A stretch of DNA of 64,000 nt from Bacillota bacterium (GTDB lineage: Bacteria; Bacillota; Syntrophomonadia; Syntrophomonadales; Syntrophomonadaceae). The DNA lies in NCBI GenBank assembly GCA_029550685.1, contig JAKPGY010000237.1:1-64000 (forward strand). Direction: 5' to 3'. The position numbers were made by a program, and so were the translations under genes. Positions 36,980 to 47,238 of the stretch are shown in pieces. The stretch's first letter is position 1; every line of letters starts with the position of its first letter. Below the pieces are notes generated by a model, which was not told where the DNA came from, did not search any database, and saw only the letters and a program-made list of their open reading frames with translations.

Positions 36980-38443
36980 TTAATTCAGCAATGCCTGAAA
37001 ACGAGTTTGATCCATAGACTCTTCATCCAATAATACAACAGCTATTTTCCTAAGCTGAGGCAAACGTTCTGACAAAAGCTGTCGGGTTTTGCATTCCATT
37101 TCATTAATAACCTTCCAGCACTCTTCATAAAGCATATGGTCAGGTAGATCATCAATACTTACCACTCCCAGGCTGGACAACCCTGATTGCACAATTTCAC
37201 GAGCGGTCTGCCAGGCTTGACTGAAATCATTGCGCGCCCCAGTACTTCTGTCTCCATATATTAACTCCTCAGACACTGCTCCAGCCAAGGTAACCATGAT
37301 CTGCTTTTCCAACTCCATCCGGGTGTACAAATACTGGTCATCGTGCGAAGACTTCCGCATAAAACCTAATGCTCCCCCACGGGGAATAATAGTAAGATAT
37401 GCCACCGAACCAGGACTAACCATTTCACTGACCAGAGCATGTCCCGCTTCATGGTAGCTGACTCTTTCAATTTCCTGGCGGTTAGGCTTGCGGCTGTCTT
37501 TTTCCCCCAAAAGTACTTTATCAATAGCCTCTGTAAAATGAACTGACTCCACAGTGGGAGAGTTTTCCCGCATTGCCAGAATGGCAGCTTCATTGGCTAG
37601 GCTTTCCAGATGAGCACCTGAAAATCCAAAGGTAGCCGCGGCAATTTCATCCAGGACCTCTGGGGAACGCAGCGGTTTATTACGGGTATGAATGGATAAA
37701 ATGCGCCGCCGGCCTTCCTTGTCGGGTAATCCCACCTGAACCTGACGATCAAAACGTCCTGGTCGTAATAAAGCAGGATCAAGCAGGTCGACACGGTTGG
37801 TTGCCCCCACCAGTAATATGCGCGGATCTTCATCCGGCGTAATGCCATCCATTTCTACCAGCAATTGATTCAAGGTTTGGTCGTATTCCATATGTCCGCT
37901 GTGCTTGCCGCGTTTGGCTCCCAATACATCTAATTCATCAATAAAAATAATAGCACTGCGACTGTTTTCCCGAGCAGCCTTTTTGCGGGCATCGAGAAAC
38001 AGCTGTCTGACCCGCTTGGCACCTACCCCGGCATACATTTCTATAAATTCAGAACCGCTGGTAGCTATAAAAACCGAACTGGTATAAGCCGCCGCCGCTC
38101 TGGCCAGCAAAGTTTTGCCGGTTCCCGGAGGGCCAACCAATAAAATACCTTTCAAGGGTCTGATACCCATACGTTGTATAACATCAGGTTTAACCAGGAA
38201 TTCCAGAGCTTCCTTAAGTTCATTTATAGCTGAGTCCTGGCCCCCGATATCATCAAAGCTTATTATTTGCCCGCTTTTTACACCGCGGCTTACATCATTA
38301 AACTTTATTTGTCCCTGTGTCTGTATAAAATAGATAAATCCGCCCATTACCAGTATAAATAGAGCCAAAGGGACAACATTGAAACCGACTGCTGCCAGGA
38401 AAATAAAGACTCCGACCCCGGCACCAATATATATCTCTTTCAC
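36980..38443 (-). CDS. Short FtsH-like AAA+ zinc metalloprotease
   Basis: A 487-residue FtsH relative. Two hydrophobic segments (about 4-20 and 24-42) follow one another with almost no loop, so the usual extracytoplasmic domain of 60-80 residues is missing. AAA domain: GPPGTGKT (104-111), IIFIDELDVLGAKRG (Walker B), SRH with RPGRFDRQV. Protease: HEAGH (331-335) and the third ligand Asp in ARNDFSQA. FtsH is normally 600 residues or more. GTG start behind GGAGGGG. The gene upstream (12 bp) encodes a membrane-anchored protein and may be a partner. Confidence 0.88.
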   Translation of the reverse strand: MKEIYIGAGVGVFIFLAAVGFNVVPLALFILVMGGFIYFIQTQGQIKFNDVSRGVKSGQIISFDDIGGQDSAINELKEALEFLVKPDVIQRMGIRPLKGILLVGPPGTGKTLLARAAAAYTSSVFIATSGSEFIEMYAGVGAKRVRQLFLDARKKAARENSRSAIIFIDELDVLGAKRGKHSGHMEYDQTLNQLLVEMDGITPDEDPRILLVGATNRVDLLDPALLRPGRFDRQVQVGLPDKEGRRRILSIHTRNKPLRSPEVLDEIAAATFGFSGAHLESLANEAAILAMRENSPTVESVHFTEAIDKVLLGEKDSRKPNRQEIERVSYHEAGHALVSEMVSPGSVAYLTIIPRGGALGFMRKSSHDDQYLYTRMELEKQIMVTLAGAVSEELIYGDRSTGARNDFSQAWQTAREIVQSGLSSLGVVSIDDLPDHMLYEECWKVINEMECKTRQLLSERLPQLRKIAVVLLDEESMDQTRFQALLN

Positions 38444-38455
38444 CTAATCCCCTCC

Positions 38456-38998
38456 CTATGGTTCATCCGGTAATGTGCTACTGACATCTGGTCTGACTAC
38501 AACTTCGTAAAGATAATAGGGACTGTCCATAATTTGGATATAAATATTCTTCTCATCTATCATGAGATTATATGTCAAACCTGTTTGACTGCATTTTTCG
38601 TCTAAGTAGGCATCCAGCCATACAAACTCACTTTTAGCTGCAGTCTGCTGCACAGCAGGCTGTATTTGTAAATAAAATAATTCTAATTTTTCATTACGGT
38701 TATCAATTATTTGCAACTGATAATCATTGACTTTAAAGTACCGGTTCAGGGCATTTTCAATCTCAGTATAAGCTGACTGTAAATTCTCCACTGCTCCCAG
38801 TTGCAGTTTTATTTCATAAACTTTCTTATTTTTATCAATTGAAACGGAAGAAACTGCTGGTAAAGCCGACAATTTGGTTTCTACAGGTTTTTCCACTCCA
38901 TAAACTTTGTAAACAGAATAACCACCAAATAATATTCCTATAGTAAGAATCATGGCCAGCAGAACAACAACTATACGCAATTCACCATTTTTCATCAT
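38456..38998 (-). CDS. Membrane-anchored protein of unknown function
   Basis: About 180 residues with one N-terminal membrane segment (about 10-28) and a large extracytoplasmic part rich in beta strands and short helices. I recognise no family. The ATG pair at 38993-38998 follows GGGGGG; the GTG upstream lies inside the ribosome-binding site. It is co-transcribed with the short FtsH-like gene downstream and could supply a sensor or adaptor domain for it; this is inference from context only. Confidence 0.75.
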   Translation of the reverse strand: MMKNGELRIVVVLLAMILTIGILFGGYSVYKVYGVEKPVETKLSALPAVSSVSIDKNKKVYEIKLQLGAVENLQSAYTEIENALNRYFKVNDYQLQIIDNRNEKLELFYLQIQPAVQQTAAKSEFVWLDAYLDEKCSQTGLTYNLMIDEKNIYIQIMDSPYYLYEVVVRPDVSSTLPDEP

Positions 38999-39138
38999 TT
39001 TCCCCCCTTTGCGCACCAACCATTATAACATGCCAAGTCTCAGACTACCCGCCGTTATATAATGGAAATGCCACAAGGACGGGAATCATCCTTATGGCAT
39101 TGCTAAAATTACTGTATGGTATTTTCAAAAAGGTTACC

Positions 39139-40281
39139 TTATCTTAATATTTGGTTGGAAATAACCACCCGCTGGATTTCATTGGTACCTTCATATATCT
39201 GCGTTATCTTAGCATCTCTCATCATCCGTTCCACCGGATATTCACGGGAATACCCATATCCACCCAGTATCTGGACCGCTTCCGTAGTAACCCACATAGC
39301 TGTATCGCCGGCAAACACCTTAGCCATGGCACTTTCCAAGCCATAAGGTTCATGAACTCCTTCTTTCCAGGCGGCCTGATATGTCAGCAGACGAGCTGCT
39401 TCTATCCTGGTCCTCATATCGGCTAATTTAAATCGAATAGCTTGCAGGCTAGCAATGGGAGCATCAAACTGCACTCTCTCTTTGGCATAGTTAAGAGCAA
39501 ACTCATAAGCTCCCTGAGCAATACCAACTGCCTGTGCAGCTATCCCATTGCGCCCACCATCTAGGATCTGCATAGCAATCTTGAAGCCCTGGCCCTCTTG
39601 TCCCAGCAGGTTCTCTTTGGGAATACGGCAATCCTCGAATACTAACTCATAGGTAGCCGAAGTGCGAATACCCATCTTTTTCTCTTTCTTACCAAACGAA
39701 AACCCAGGAGTTCCCTTTTCAACAATGAAGGCACTGATGCTTTTGTGCTTAAGCTCCTTGGGGCCAGTTCGGGCAATCACTACATAGGTATCAGCATAAT
39801 ACCCGTTGGTTATAAATATCTTGGTACCATTGAGAATATAGTGATTACCATCCAGACGAGCAGTAGTTTTGGTGGCGCCTGAATCACTGCCCGCAGAAGG
39901 TTCAGTTATACCGAAAGCAGCAATTTTAGTACCAGCCGCTAACGGTGGCAGGTATTTCATTTTTTGCTCTTCAGTGCCGAACTTCCAAATCGGCCAGGAC
40001 CCAAGCGAAGTATGAGCAGACAAAGATACTCCTATACCAGCATCTACCCGGGATAATTCTTCCACGGCAATACAATAGCTTAAAAAACCAGCATCGGCTC
40101 CGCCGTACTTTTCTTCCCAAGGTATTCCGCATATACCCAAGTCGGCCATCTTGTTCCATATTTGCAGATCAAAAACCTCTTGTTCATCCCGCTCCGCTAC
40201 GGTAGGTGCTACCTCATTTTCGGCAAAATCTCTGATCATCTTTCTTAACATGATTTCTTCTTCAGTCAGTCGAAAATCCAT
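39139..40281 (-). CDS. Acyl-CoA dehydrogenase (short-chain type)
   Basis: A 380-residue flavoenzyme making enoyl-CoA from saturated acyl-CoA. FAD and substrate signatures [20 protein letters not shown] and a C-terminal [16 protein letters not shown] are present; the catalytic Glu is in [10 protein letters not shown], the position used by short- and medium-chain enzymes such as butyryl-CoA dehydrogenase. ATG behind AGGAGGTTG. It stands alone, with no etfAB in the window, so electron acceptor is not known. It belongs to the accessory block between cinA and pgsA. Confidence 0.94.
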   Translation of the reverse strand: MDFRLTEEEIMLRKMIRDFAENEVAPTVAERDEQEVFDLQIWNKMADLGICGIPWEEKYGGADAGFLSYCIAVEELSRVDAGIGVSLSAHTSLGSWPIWKFGTEEQKMKYLPPLAAGTKIAAFGITEPSAGSDSGATKTTARLDGNHYILNGTKIFITNGYYADTYVVIARTGPKELKHKSISAFIVEKGTPGFSFGKKEKKMGIRTSATYELVFEDCRIPKENLLGQEGQGFKIAMQILDGGRNGIAAQAVGIAQGAYEFALNYAKERVQFDAPIASLQAIRFKLADMRTRIEAARLLTYQAAWKEGVHEPYGLESAMAKVFAGDTAMWVTTEAVQILGGYGYSREYPVERMMRDAKITQIYEGTNEIQRVVISNQILR

Positions 40282-40548
40282 TACACCAACCTCCTGTCAA
40301 GTATATTGCTGCAACCCTGATGGGTTAAATACTGTGATGAAATATTAGGATAGCTAATAGAATATGATGAAACCTTATGATAGCTGATATAGCATGAGGT
40401 TAGTTTTCCCTAAATCTCCTTTCTGTATGTTTTTTGTTATTTTGGGGAGAATACCGAGCGGAAATGGGGCAAGGCCCTAGCTAGTGAATGTGTTCTTATT
40501 CACATTATACATAATACCATAGAACATTACTTTTAGCTTAGCTAATTT

Positions 40549-41091
40549 TTACTTACGGGTAGGTTCTTCAACCTTAAACCGGTAAAAATATTCTACGCCT
40601 GATATTACTGTGACAGCCACAGCTAGATACAACATCCATAAACCTAATGGAAAGGGCAACACCTGTTGAAAACTTTTCTCCAAAATAACCAGCAAGATAG
40701 CTGCAATTTGGATTACCGTCTTTAATTTTCCCATCCAGCTGGCTGGTATAACTATACCTGCTTCGGCTTTGACGGCTCTCAAGCCGGTTACGGCAAATTC
40801 ACGTCCCAAAATGACTATAGCTGTCCAGCCTGGAATTCTATTTAATTCCACCAAGCTTATCAATGCTGCTGTTACCAGCAGTTTATCAGCCAGGGGATCC
40901 AGTATAACCCCCAGAGTGGTTACTTCTCGCCTTTTACGAGCTAAATAACCATCTAAACTGTCAGTTAATGCGGCGAGGGAGAAAATTAGTGCGGCAATAT
41001 AATCACCATAGGGTATGTGTACCAGCAGGATTACTACGAATATGGGAATAAGTACTATCCGTGCGATAGTAAGACTATTGGGAAGGTTCAT
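40549..41091 (-). CDS. pgsA: CDP-diacylglycerol-glycerol-3-phosphate 3-phosphatidyltransferase
   Basis: A 180-residue integral membrane enzyme making phosphatidylglycerol phosphate. The CDP-alcohol phosphatidyltransferase signature is DSLDGYLARKRREVTTLG followed by DPLADK (DGxxAR...GxxxDxxxD). Five or six membrane segments. It overlaps the end of rimO by 17 bp, so it is translationally linked to it. The cinA-pgsA neighbourhood is split here by about 3.9 kb. Confidence 0.95.
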   Translation of the reverse strand: MNLPNSLTIARIVLIPIFVVILLVHIPYGDYIAALIFSLAALTDSLDGYLARKRREVTTLGVILDPLADKLLVTAALISLVELNRIPGWTAIVILGREFAVTGLRAVKAEAGIVIPASWMGKLKTVIQIAAILLVILEKSFQQVLPFPLGLWMLYLAVAVTVISGVEYFYRFKVEEPTRK

Positions 41092-42409
41092 GATTGAATT
41101 CTCCGATCATATCATATTTACGCACAGCTACCATGCGGGCTTGCACGAATTCTCCATTACGTATGGGCTTATGGCTTCTTACCATTGTAATACCGTCTAC
41201 TTCAGGTGCTTGGAAATAACCTCTCCCCAGGTACAAGTTGGCGGAGATACGTGAAGAAATTAGTATCTTTTCCTCTCTACCTATGCGAGTTTTGTTCTTT
41301 TTGCGGGTTATCCCCTGTTGAAGGGTGAGAACTCGGTCAAGCCGCGAATCTTTAACCTCGTCGGGCACCTGATCAGACATACGGGCAGCCGGAGTATTAT
41401 CCTGGGGTGAATAAGCAAAAGCTCCCAACCAATCAAATTCATATTCTTGTATAAAATCACACAAACGCTGGAATTGGTCCTCACTTTCCCCAGGAAAACC
41501 TACCATTACAGTAGTACGAAGCACCAGATCAGGAATCGCTTGTCTTAGCTCCCGGAGCAGTTGGCGCAAGTCTTCTTCACTGTGATGACGGTTCATTTTC
41601 TGCAGGATGTTATGATCCACATGCTGTATAGGCAGGTCCAGATAAGGCACAACATGATCACTGTCAGCGATAGCTTTAATCATAGCTGAATTCAAATGAG
41701 CCGGATGAACATACATGAGCCGGATCCAATAATCACCGTTAATACTATTCAAGCTATAGATGAGCTGGGTTAGATCAGCACCATTGCCAAGATCATATCC
41801 ATAAGACGCAGGATCCTGTCCAATAATCACCAGTTCTTTAATACCCTTATGTATAAATTCTTCGGCTTCCTTCTTTATCTCCCCTAAGGAACGGGAGCGA
41901 AGATTACCGCGAATCAATGGTATAGCACAGTAACTGCAGAGATTATTACACCCTTCGGATATCTTTATATAGGCTAACCCAGCGGGAGTAGTCAAAACCC
42001 GGGGACCTTGTTCAATAAAAACATCCGTTGCTGGGCGGACAACATTAACCCTTTGTCCTGAAGTAACTTTCTCAATCAGTTCATTTATTTCTAAAAAAGA
42101 TGATACACCTATTACCCCATCCAATTCGGGAATTTCATCAAGTAACTCTTGGGCATGAAGTTGGGACATGCATCCAGCAGCTATCAGATATTGCAGAATC
42201 CCTTTACTTTTAAGCTGCGCAGTTTCTAAAATCCTGTCAATAGCTTCTTCTTTAGCCGCGGATAAAAATCCACAGGTATTAATAACCACCAAATCAGCAT
42301 ATTCTAACCGGTCAGTTATGGAGTGACCCTGGCTTTTGACCAAGCCCATCATAATTTCGGTATCAACACGATTCTTAGCGCATCCTAGACTAATAAAACC
42401 TATTTTCAC
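41075..42409 (-). CDS. rimO: Ribosomal protein S12 methylthiotransferase
   Basis: RimO (444 residues) adds a methylthio group to an aspartate of S12. UPF0004 domain with SLGCAKNRVDTE and the cysteines in NTCGFL and AAGCMSQ, radical SAM motif GCNNLCSYCAIP, and a C-terminal TRAM domain (about 370-435). I choose GTG at 42407-42409, 9 nt after AGGTGAT, giving MKIGFISLGC as in the family. Confidence 0.95.
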   Translation of the reverse strand: MKIGFISLGCAKNRVDTEIMMGLVKSQGHSITDRLEYADLVVINTCGFLSAAKEEAIDRILETAQLKSKGILQYLIAAGCMSQLHAQELLDEIPELDGVIGVSSFLEINELIEKVTSGQRVNVVRPATDVFIEQGPRVLTTPAGLAYIKISEGCNNLCSYCAIPLIRGNLRSRSLGEIKKEAEEFIHKGIKELVIIGQDPASYGYDLGNGADLTQLIYSLNSINGDYWIRLMYVHPAHLNSAMIKAIADSDHVVPYLDLPIQHVDHNILQKMNRHHSEEDLRQLLRELRQAIPDLVLRTTVMVGFPGESEDQFQRLCDFIQEYEFDWLGAFAYSPQDNTPAARMSDQVPDEVKDSRLDRVLTLQQGITRKKNKTRIGREEKILISSRISANLYLGRGYFQAPEVDGITMVRSHKPIRNGEFVQARMVAVRKYDMIGEFNHEPSQ

Positions 42410-42432
42410 CTGCGGTATCACCTATTCTATTG

Positions 42433-43161
42433 TTATTCAGCAGTAAATTCCCGCTCCTTCACTTCTCCCGTTGCACCGAGAGGTTCCTGCTTTTCCCCAT
42501 TAAATGTTATATCAAGTCCTCCCGCATTGCCAGCTTTTATATATATTGATTCCTTACCTTCAAATACTCTTTCTTCACCAGCCGGCAAGGTCCCGGTAAA
42601 TTGAGTTTCTCCATCAACCATTACCAAAAGCCAACAGGGTTGAGTGGTTTTCAGTTCCAATAGTGCTACCGGTGTGGCACTGGGTGGTGGTGCTTCCTTT
42701 TGTTCTTCATTAGGAGCAGGGGTTTGTTCCACCGGTTGTTGTATTCCCGGGAGCTGGGGCTGATCTTCTTGTGCACCCCGATCCGCTAGATACCCCACTA
42801 TATAGTTTCCAATCCAAATAGCTATAACTAAAAAGATGATTCCGGCTATAATGTTACCCCAGGGAAGAACTACTTTATTTATCGGTTCCAATGGTTCAGT
42901 CACCTGGGTTATTTGTTCCTCTTCCTGCTCGGAATAAGCTTCTAGTTTAAATCGATAAGCAAACTCGGCTTCGTCTAAGCCAAGAAATTTTGAATATCGT
43001 TTTACGAATCCCGTGGCATAAACCTGAGGAGGCAAAACATGATACTTCTCTTCTTCCAAAGCCTGTAGGTAATACTTGCGAATTTTGGTTTCCTCTTCAA
43101 TTTCGTCCAAGGAGAAGCCCTGTCGTAATCTTTCTTCCTGAAGTCGCTGGCCTACTCCCAC
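42433..43161 (-). CDS. rodZ: RodZ-like cell-shape protein
   Basis: About 242 residues: an N-terminal cytoplasmic helix-turn-helix domain (GQRLQEERLRQGFSLDEIEE), one membrane segment (about 99-125), a Pro/Glu-rich linker and a C-terminal DUF4115 beta domain. RodZ binds MreB and couples it to wall synthesis. The second GTG (43159-43161) follows AAGGGGTG at proper spacing; the first GTG lies in that site. Position between spoIIIE and pgsA is as in Bacillus (ymfM). Confidence 0.9.
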   Translation of the reverse strand: MGVGQRLQEERLRQGFSLDEIEEETKIRKYYLQALEEEKYHVLPPQVYATGFVKRYSKFLGLDEAEFAYRFKLEAYSEQEEEQITQVTEPLEPINKVVLPWGNIIAGIIFLVIAIWIGNYIVGYLADRGAQEDQPQLPGIQQPVEQTPAPNEEQKEAPPPSATPVALLELKTTQPCWLLVMVDGETQFTGTLPAGEERVFEGKESIYIKAGNAGGLDITFNGEKQEPLGATGEVKEREFTAE

Positions 43162-43206
43162 CAAAATCACCCCTTACTTATTTCCGGTATTTTATTTAAT
43201 AACGTT

Positions 43207-44169
43207 TCACTCATTGGAGGAAGAAGCTGCCCCTACACCTATACGCACAGCTTGTCGCACTGGATAATGGTTGGATAAACCATAAACCAGGCCAGCCAGA
43301 AGCCGGGGTATTCCAGGTTTGCATGCAAAGGCTTGTCCTGGTAACAGGGGGAAATCATGTATTTCCCCGTTATTAATATAGATCAGGCGATTAAGGCCGT
43401 CAGTCACAACCAACAACTGCTGATCGTTTTTCATAAAATTCAATCCTCCGGTGATGCACTGGTCCAACAGTATTGAATCACTGATACCCAAAGCTATTAC
43501 CGAACAATGTCCGGTAAGATCAAAAATATCTTGCTCTTTCTCTGGATGTCCGTAAGTGCACAGCCTAGGTACCTGATCCTCATCCTTTTGATTGATAAAC
43601 TGGTAAATCATTGATTGGTAGCAGGGATCCACCACCAGATATTCGCAATTAAAAACAGCCCAAGCCTGTGATGCAAAGGCTTTTTGAACTTCTTCAGACG
43701 ACAAACCTTCCTCATATCTTAAGTGCTTATCAGCATAGATCCGCCTGCAGGTACGCCTATTGGACAGCCGGATAATATTACTGGTATCAACATCCATCTG
43801 CTGCATCCGCATTAATATTTGGCTTCCCAAATCATCATTTCCTAGAACCGTCATCACCTTAGGTTCTATCCCCAGTTCCACGAATATTTGGGCTAATTCG
43901 ATAGCCGTACCGTTCTGGTAAATATCGATTCTATGCTGGGATGTATCAACTTCAATACTCAAATAAGTACTACCCATAATTACTACATTGGCTTGTTCAC
44001 TAAAAACATATCCCTTGCCCAGAATAGCGCCCTTTTTCATAAGATTGGAAATATGTACGGCAGCAGATGATCGGGATATCCCTAATCGATGAGCAAGATC
44101 CTCCTGGCTGATTAAAGGTTCTTTTCTCAGCAACTCGAAAATCTCTCGCTCTCTGGAGGTTAAGCGCAA
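43207..44169 (-). CDS. HTH regulator with degenerate PfkB-like kinase domain
   Basis: A 320-residue fusion. The N-terminal winged helix (about 4-55; SQEDLAHRLGISRSSAAVHI) is that of HTH-PfkB carbohydrate kinases. The PfkB-like part (about 61-315) keeps the fold (VMTVLGNDDLGSQIL, LLVVTDGLNRLIYI). The catalytic DTxGAGD loop is replaced by PLLPGQAFACKPG (275-287): the GAGD glycines and the base Asp are gone. It probably works as a ligand sensor rather than a kinase. TTG start behind GGAGGAG. Between spoIIIE and rodZ. Confidence 0.82.
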   Translation of the reverse strand: MRLTSREREIFELLRKEPLISQEDLAHRLGISRSSAAVHISNLMKKGAILGKGYVFSEQANVVIMGSTYLSIEVDTSQHRIDIYQNGTAIELAQIFVELGIEPKVMTVLGNDDLGSQILMRMQQMDVDTSNIIRLSNRRTCRRIYADKHLRYEEGLSSEEVQKAFASQAWAVFNCEYLVVDPCYQSMIYQFINQKDEDQVPRLCTYGHPEKEQDIFDLTGHCSVIALGISDSILLDQCITGGLNFMKNDQQLLVVTDGLNRLIYINNGEIHDFPLLPGQAFACKPGIPRLLAGLVYGLSNHYPVRQAVRIGVGAASSSNE

Positions 44170-44196
44170 GGTTTTACTCCTCCCCCATACAAATTC

Positions 44197-46434
44197 CTAA
44201 ATTGATTTACGGTTCGCATATAGTTTTTCCAGTTGCTCACTGTCTATAAGAATTTCTCGCTTTTTGTTGGCGTCCAGGGAGGATACTATCCCCCGATCTT
44301 CCATTAAGTCCACCAAGCGGGCGGCACGGGCATATCCAATACGTAGTCTGCGCTGCAACAACGACACGGAAGCCTTTTGGCTATCCACAAACACCGCAAC
44401 TGCGTCCCAAAATAAGTCATCATCGTACTCTAAATCAGCTTGCTCCAGCGAGAATTCCAGTTCGTTGATTTGATTTTCATCCTCAGCTTCATAGGCCTGC
44501 TGCTTGATAAACTCCACCGTCTTTTCTATATCCTGATCGGATACGTAAGCACCTTGTACTCTATAAGGTTTTACTGCACCAACCGGGAAAAAGAGCATAT
44601 CTCCTTTTCCCAGCAGTTTTTCTGCCCCGCCCATGTCCAGTATGGTACGAGAGTCAGCCTGTGAGGAAACAGCAAAAGCAATCCGGGACGGTATATTAGC
44701 TTTGATTACTCCGGTAACTACATCAACCGAAGGTCGTTGGGTAGCAACAATTAAATGCATCCCAGCAGCTCTTGCCATTTGGGCCAGGCGACAAATTGAA
44801 TCCTCAACTTCCACAGGAGCTACCATCATTAAATCGGCTAGTTCATCTATGATGATTACAATAAACGGGATTTTCTCGTCGGCTACTTGGTTATAGCGGC
44901 TGATATCCCGTACTCCCTTTTCAGCAAACATACGATAGCGTTTCTCCATCTCAGTAACCATCCATCGTAAAACCACAGCGGCCTTTTTCGGATCAGTTAC
45001 CACCGGACACATTAAATGAGGAATACCATTATAAACGGTTAGCTCTACCATTTTGGGGTCAATGAAAACCAATTTAAGTTCGTCGGGCATAGCGTTGTAT
45101 AACAGACTCATGATAATACAGTTGAGGCACACACTTTTGCCAGAACCGGTGGAACCAGCAATCAATAAATGGGGCATATCCGTTAATTTAGCCACTACTG
45201 CCGATCCGGAAATATCTTCTCCCAAGGCAAAAGCCAACGGAGTATTCAAACGGCGAAACGCCGGTGAAGACAGCAAGCTGCGCAATCCTACACTGAGAAT
45301 TTTGCTGTTGGGAACTTCTATGCCCACCGCTGATTTCCCGGGAATAGGTGCTTCTATGCGAATCCCTGGAGCAGCCAGGTTTAACTGTAAATCATCGGTA
45401 AGACTGATTATTCTGCTGACCTTTACTCCCGGAGCAGGTGTTAATTCGTATCTAGTTACCGCTGGCCCACAGCTTACCTGATTAACCTTGACTCCGATGC
45501 CGAAATTGGCAAAAGTCTCTTCTAAAATGGATATACTTTCTTTTATATTCTTTTTATCAATGCTGCGCTCTGAACTATCCTCACTGAGCAGCTCCAGAGA
45601 CGGTTTTTGATAATGATGGTTGTCACCCTTTTTCAACGAGGCTGCTGGTGTGAATTTGGGAGAAACAGCTGGAAACTCGGGCTCCACTTCAGGAGTTGGG
45701 TTAACCTCCATCTCTATATAATTAAGATCAGCTTTTTCAGTTACAGTAGCTTCCATACCGTGATCAATGATTATAGGCTCTGTTTTTCTTGAAACAGGGG
45801 CTGGCCTACTGTCCTCTTCGACTTCATAAAAAAGGACGTGGTTTAGCCATTTCCCAACTTTACCTAACCATTTAATCAATAATGCACTTATTTCTGCCCA
45901 GGGCCGATTAATAATCAAAAGCAGAGAGATGCACAAACCTAGAGTTAAAAAAACCACCGCCCCGACTTGTCCCACTAATTGGAGAAACAAGTAGGCTATT
46001 CCTCCGCCCAGCACTCCCCCTCCTAAACCTTTTTGTCCTGCTGTCCAAGGAGTGAGACCTATAGGTATGTCGTATAACCCATAGTAAATCAGCACGCAGA
46101 TAAACAGAAGAGAAAATCCCCACATCCTTATGGACCAAGTCTGTTTATAGACCCCTAGATGGATGGACCAGGCCAGCAGAAGAAATGAGAATATTATAGC
46201 TCCTTCCCCAAAAGCAAGTTCCAATCCGTAAGCCACTCGTGAGCCTATCCAGCCAACTACCTTGATGTCTTCGGGAATGCCCTGGGCACGGCTAATACAT
46301 ATATAAATAAACAGTGCCATTACAAAAGCCACTAATGATAGAATTTCATTGCGTATTGGATTTGGCTGGGGTACCTCTTTCTTACGTATACGCGCTGATT
46401 TTGATTTTACTGTCTTTTTCTTTATGGTTGGCAT
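44197..46434 (-). CDS. spoIIIE: DNA translocase FtsK/SpoIIIE
   Basis: A 745-residue hexameric DNA pump moving chromosome through the division or sporulation septum. Four N-terminal membrane segments (about 29-175), a variable linker (200-290), alpha domain, RecA-like motor with Walker A GSTGSGKS (427-434) and IVIIIDELADLMM (Walker B), and a C-terminal winged-helix gamma domain (RRLRIGYARAARLVDLMEDRG) that reads KOPS/SRS sites. ATG behind AGGAGAAAT. Only one such gene in the window, so assignment to FtsK or SpoIIIE is by synteny with tepA-ylzJ. Confidence 0.95.
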   Translation of the reverse strand: MPTIKKKTVKSKSARIRKKEVPQPNPIRNEILSLVAFVMALFIYICISRAQGIPEDIKVVGWIGSRVAYGLELAFGEGAIIFSFLLLAWSIHLGVYKQTWSIRMWGFSLLFICVLIYYGLYDIPIGLTPWTAGQKGLGGGVLGGGIAYLFLQLVGQVGAVVFLTLGLCISLLLIINRPWAEISALLIKWLGKVGKWLNHVLFYEVEEDSRPAPVSRKTEPIIIDHGMEATVTEKADLNYIEMEVNPTPEVEPEFPAVSPKFTPAASLKKGDNHHYQKPSLELLSEDSSERSIDKKNIKESISILEETFANFGIGVKVNQVSCGPAVTRYELTPAPGVKVSRIISLTDDLQLNLAAPGIRIEAPIPGKSAVGIEVPNSKILSVGLRSLLSSPAFRRLNTPLAFALGEDISGSAVVAKLTDMPHLLIAGSTGSGKSVCLNCIIMSLLYNAMPDELKLVFIDPKMVELTVYNGIPHLMCPVVTDPKKAAVVLRWMVTEMEKRYRMFAEKGVRDISRYNQVADEKIPFIVIIIDELADLMMVAPVEVEDSICRLAQMARAAGMHLIVATQRPSVDVVTGVIKANIPSRIAFAVSSQADSRTILDMGGAEKLLGKGDMLFFPVGAVKPYRVQGAYVSDQDIEKTVEFIKQQAYEAEDENQINELEFSLEQADLEYDDDLFWDAVAVFVDSQKASVSLLQRRLRIGYARAARLVDLMEDRGIVSSLDANKKREILIDSEQLEKLYANRKSI

Positions 46435-47016
46435 ATATTTCTCCTGAGTGCTACTTCACATAATTCCTATCGAAATGACAGCAAAATGGTTGGGCAATTT
46501 TCAATGATATTGTAGGTAAATTTCTCCAGGTGCAAAGGAATTCCTTCTGGTTCCAAAAAATACTACCAAAGCGTTAAAACTCAAAGCAAAAGGCCATATC
46601 GCAGCGAAAGCAGCCAGAGCCAAATATTAATTATATGAATACAGAAAGGTTCTCTTTTTCTTACCACCTTGTAAATCATTCGAACAGATAAGTAAGCAAC
46701 CGCGGTTGCTGCTAAATGTCCTCCTGCTTAAGGTATGACATTGATATTGCTCAGGTTAGTATTTAAGTCCTATATTCCAAACACTGATTAGCCTGCAATG
46801 ACAATTAAAAGAATAGTGCGCCGCAAATAAGTCGCTTACTGGAAAGACCGGCGCAGAATAGAAAAATGCCTTCCTGAACGCAATAAAAACCGCCACCATT
46901 GTCCCCTACTAGAATCTCCAAGATAAGCAGGGGCTTATTGATGGCGAACAGGTGCTGGAATTAGAGCTTGTTAAATTATAGCACAGCACCAGGACAACAT
47001 ACCAGAAAGGTAAATA
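46435..47016. other. Non-coding gap with possible gene remnants
   Basis: No intact gene in 582 bp. A plus-strand stretch at about 46917-46980 reads as about 20 codons with a protein-like composition ending at a stop (GLIDGEQVLELELVKL), flanked by frame breaks; it may be the decayed end of a lost gene. The right part should hold no promoter for the genes on either side, both of which end or start on the minus strand; the spoIIIE promoter may lie near 46440-46600. Confidence 0.45.
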
Positions 47017-47238
47017 TTATTCGAAATCAGCTACCAGATCTATTATATTGCCGGGCTGGAATTTGCTGTTGATGTAGTCCATGGGATCAGTGCTTCTTAC
47101 CTGTATTACCCGCACCTGATTCTGCCCGCAGTTTTCTACAACCAGTTCACCTCCGGAACGCAGCTTCAGGGAAAAAGACTCTGTAGGCTTTTTATCCTCC
47201 AAAGGAAACTCAAAGGGTTCGGGAATATATAATATCAC
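47017..47238 (-). CDS. ylzJ: YlzJ-like protein
   Basis: A 73-residue YlzJ family protein of unknown function ([11 protein letters not shown] near the start, then [21 protein letters not shown]). Its GTG start overlaps the tepA stop (GTGA). The tepA-ylzJ-spoIIIE order is conserved in spore formers. Confidence 0.9.
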   Translation of the reverse strand: MILYIPEPFEFPLEDKKPTESFSLKLRSGGELVVENCGQNQVRVIQVRSTDPMDYINSKFQPGNIIDLVADFE

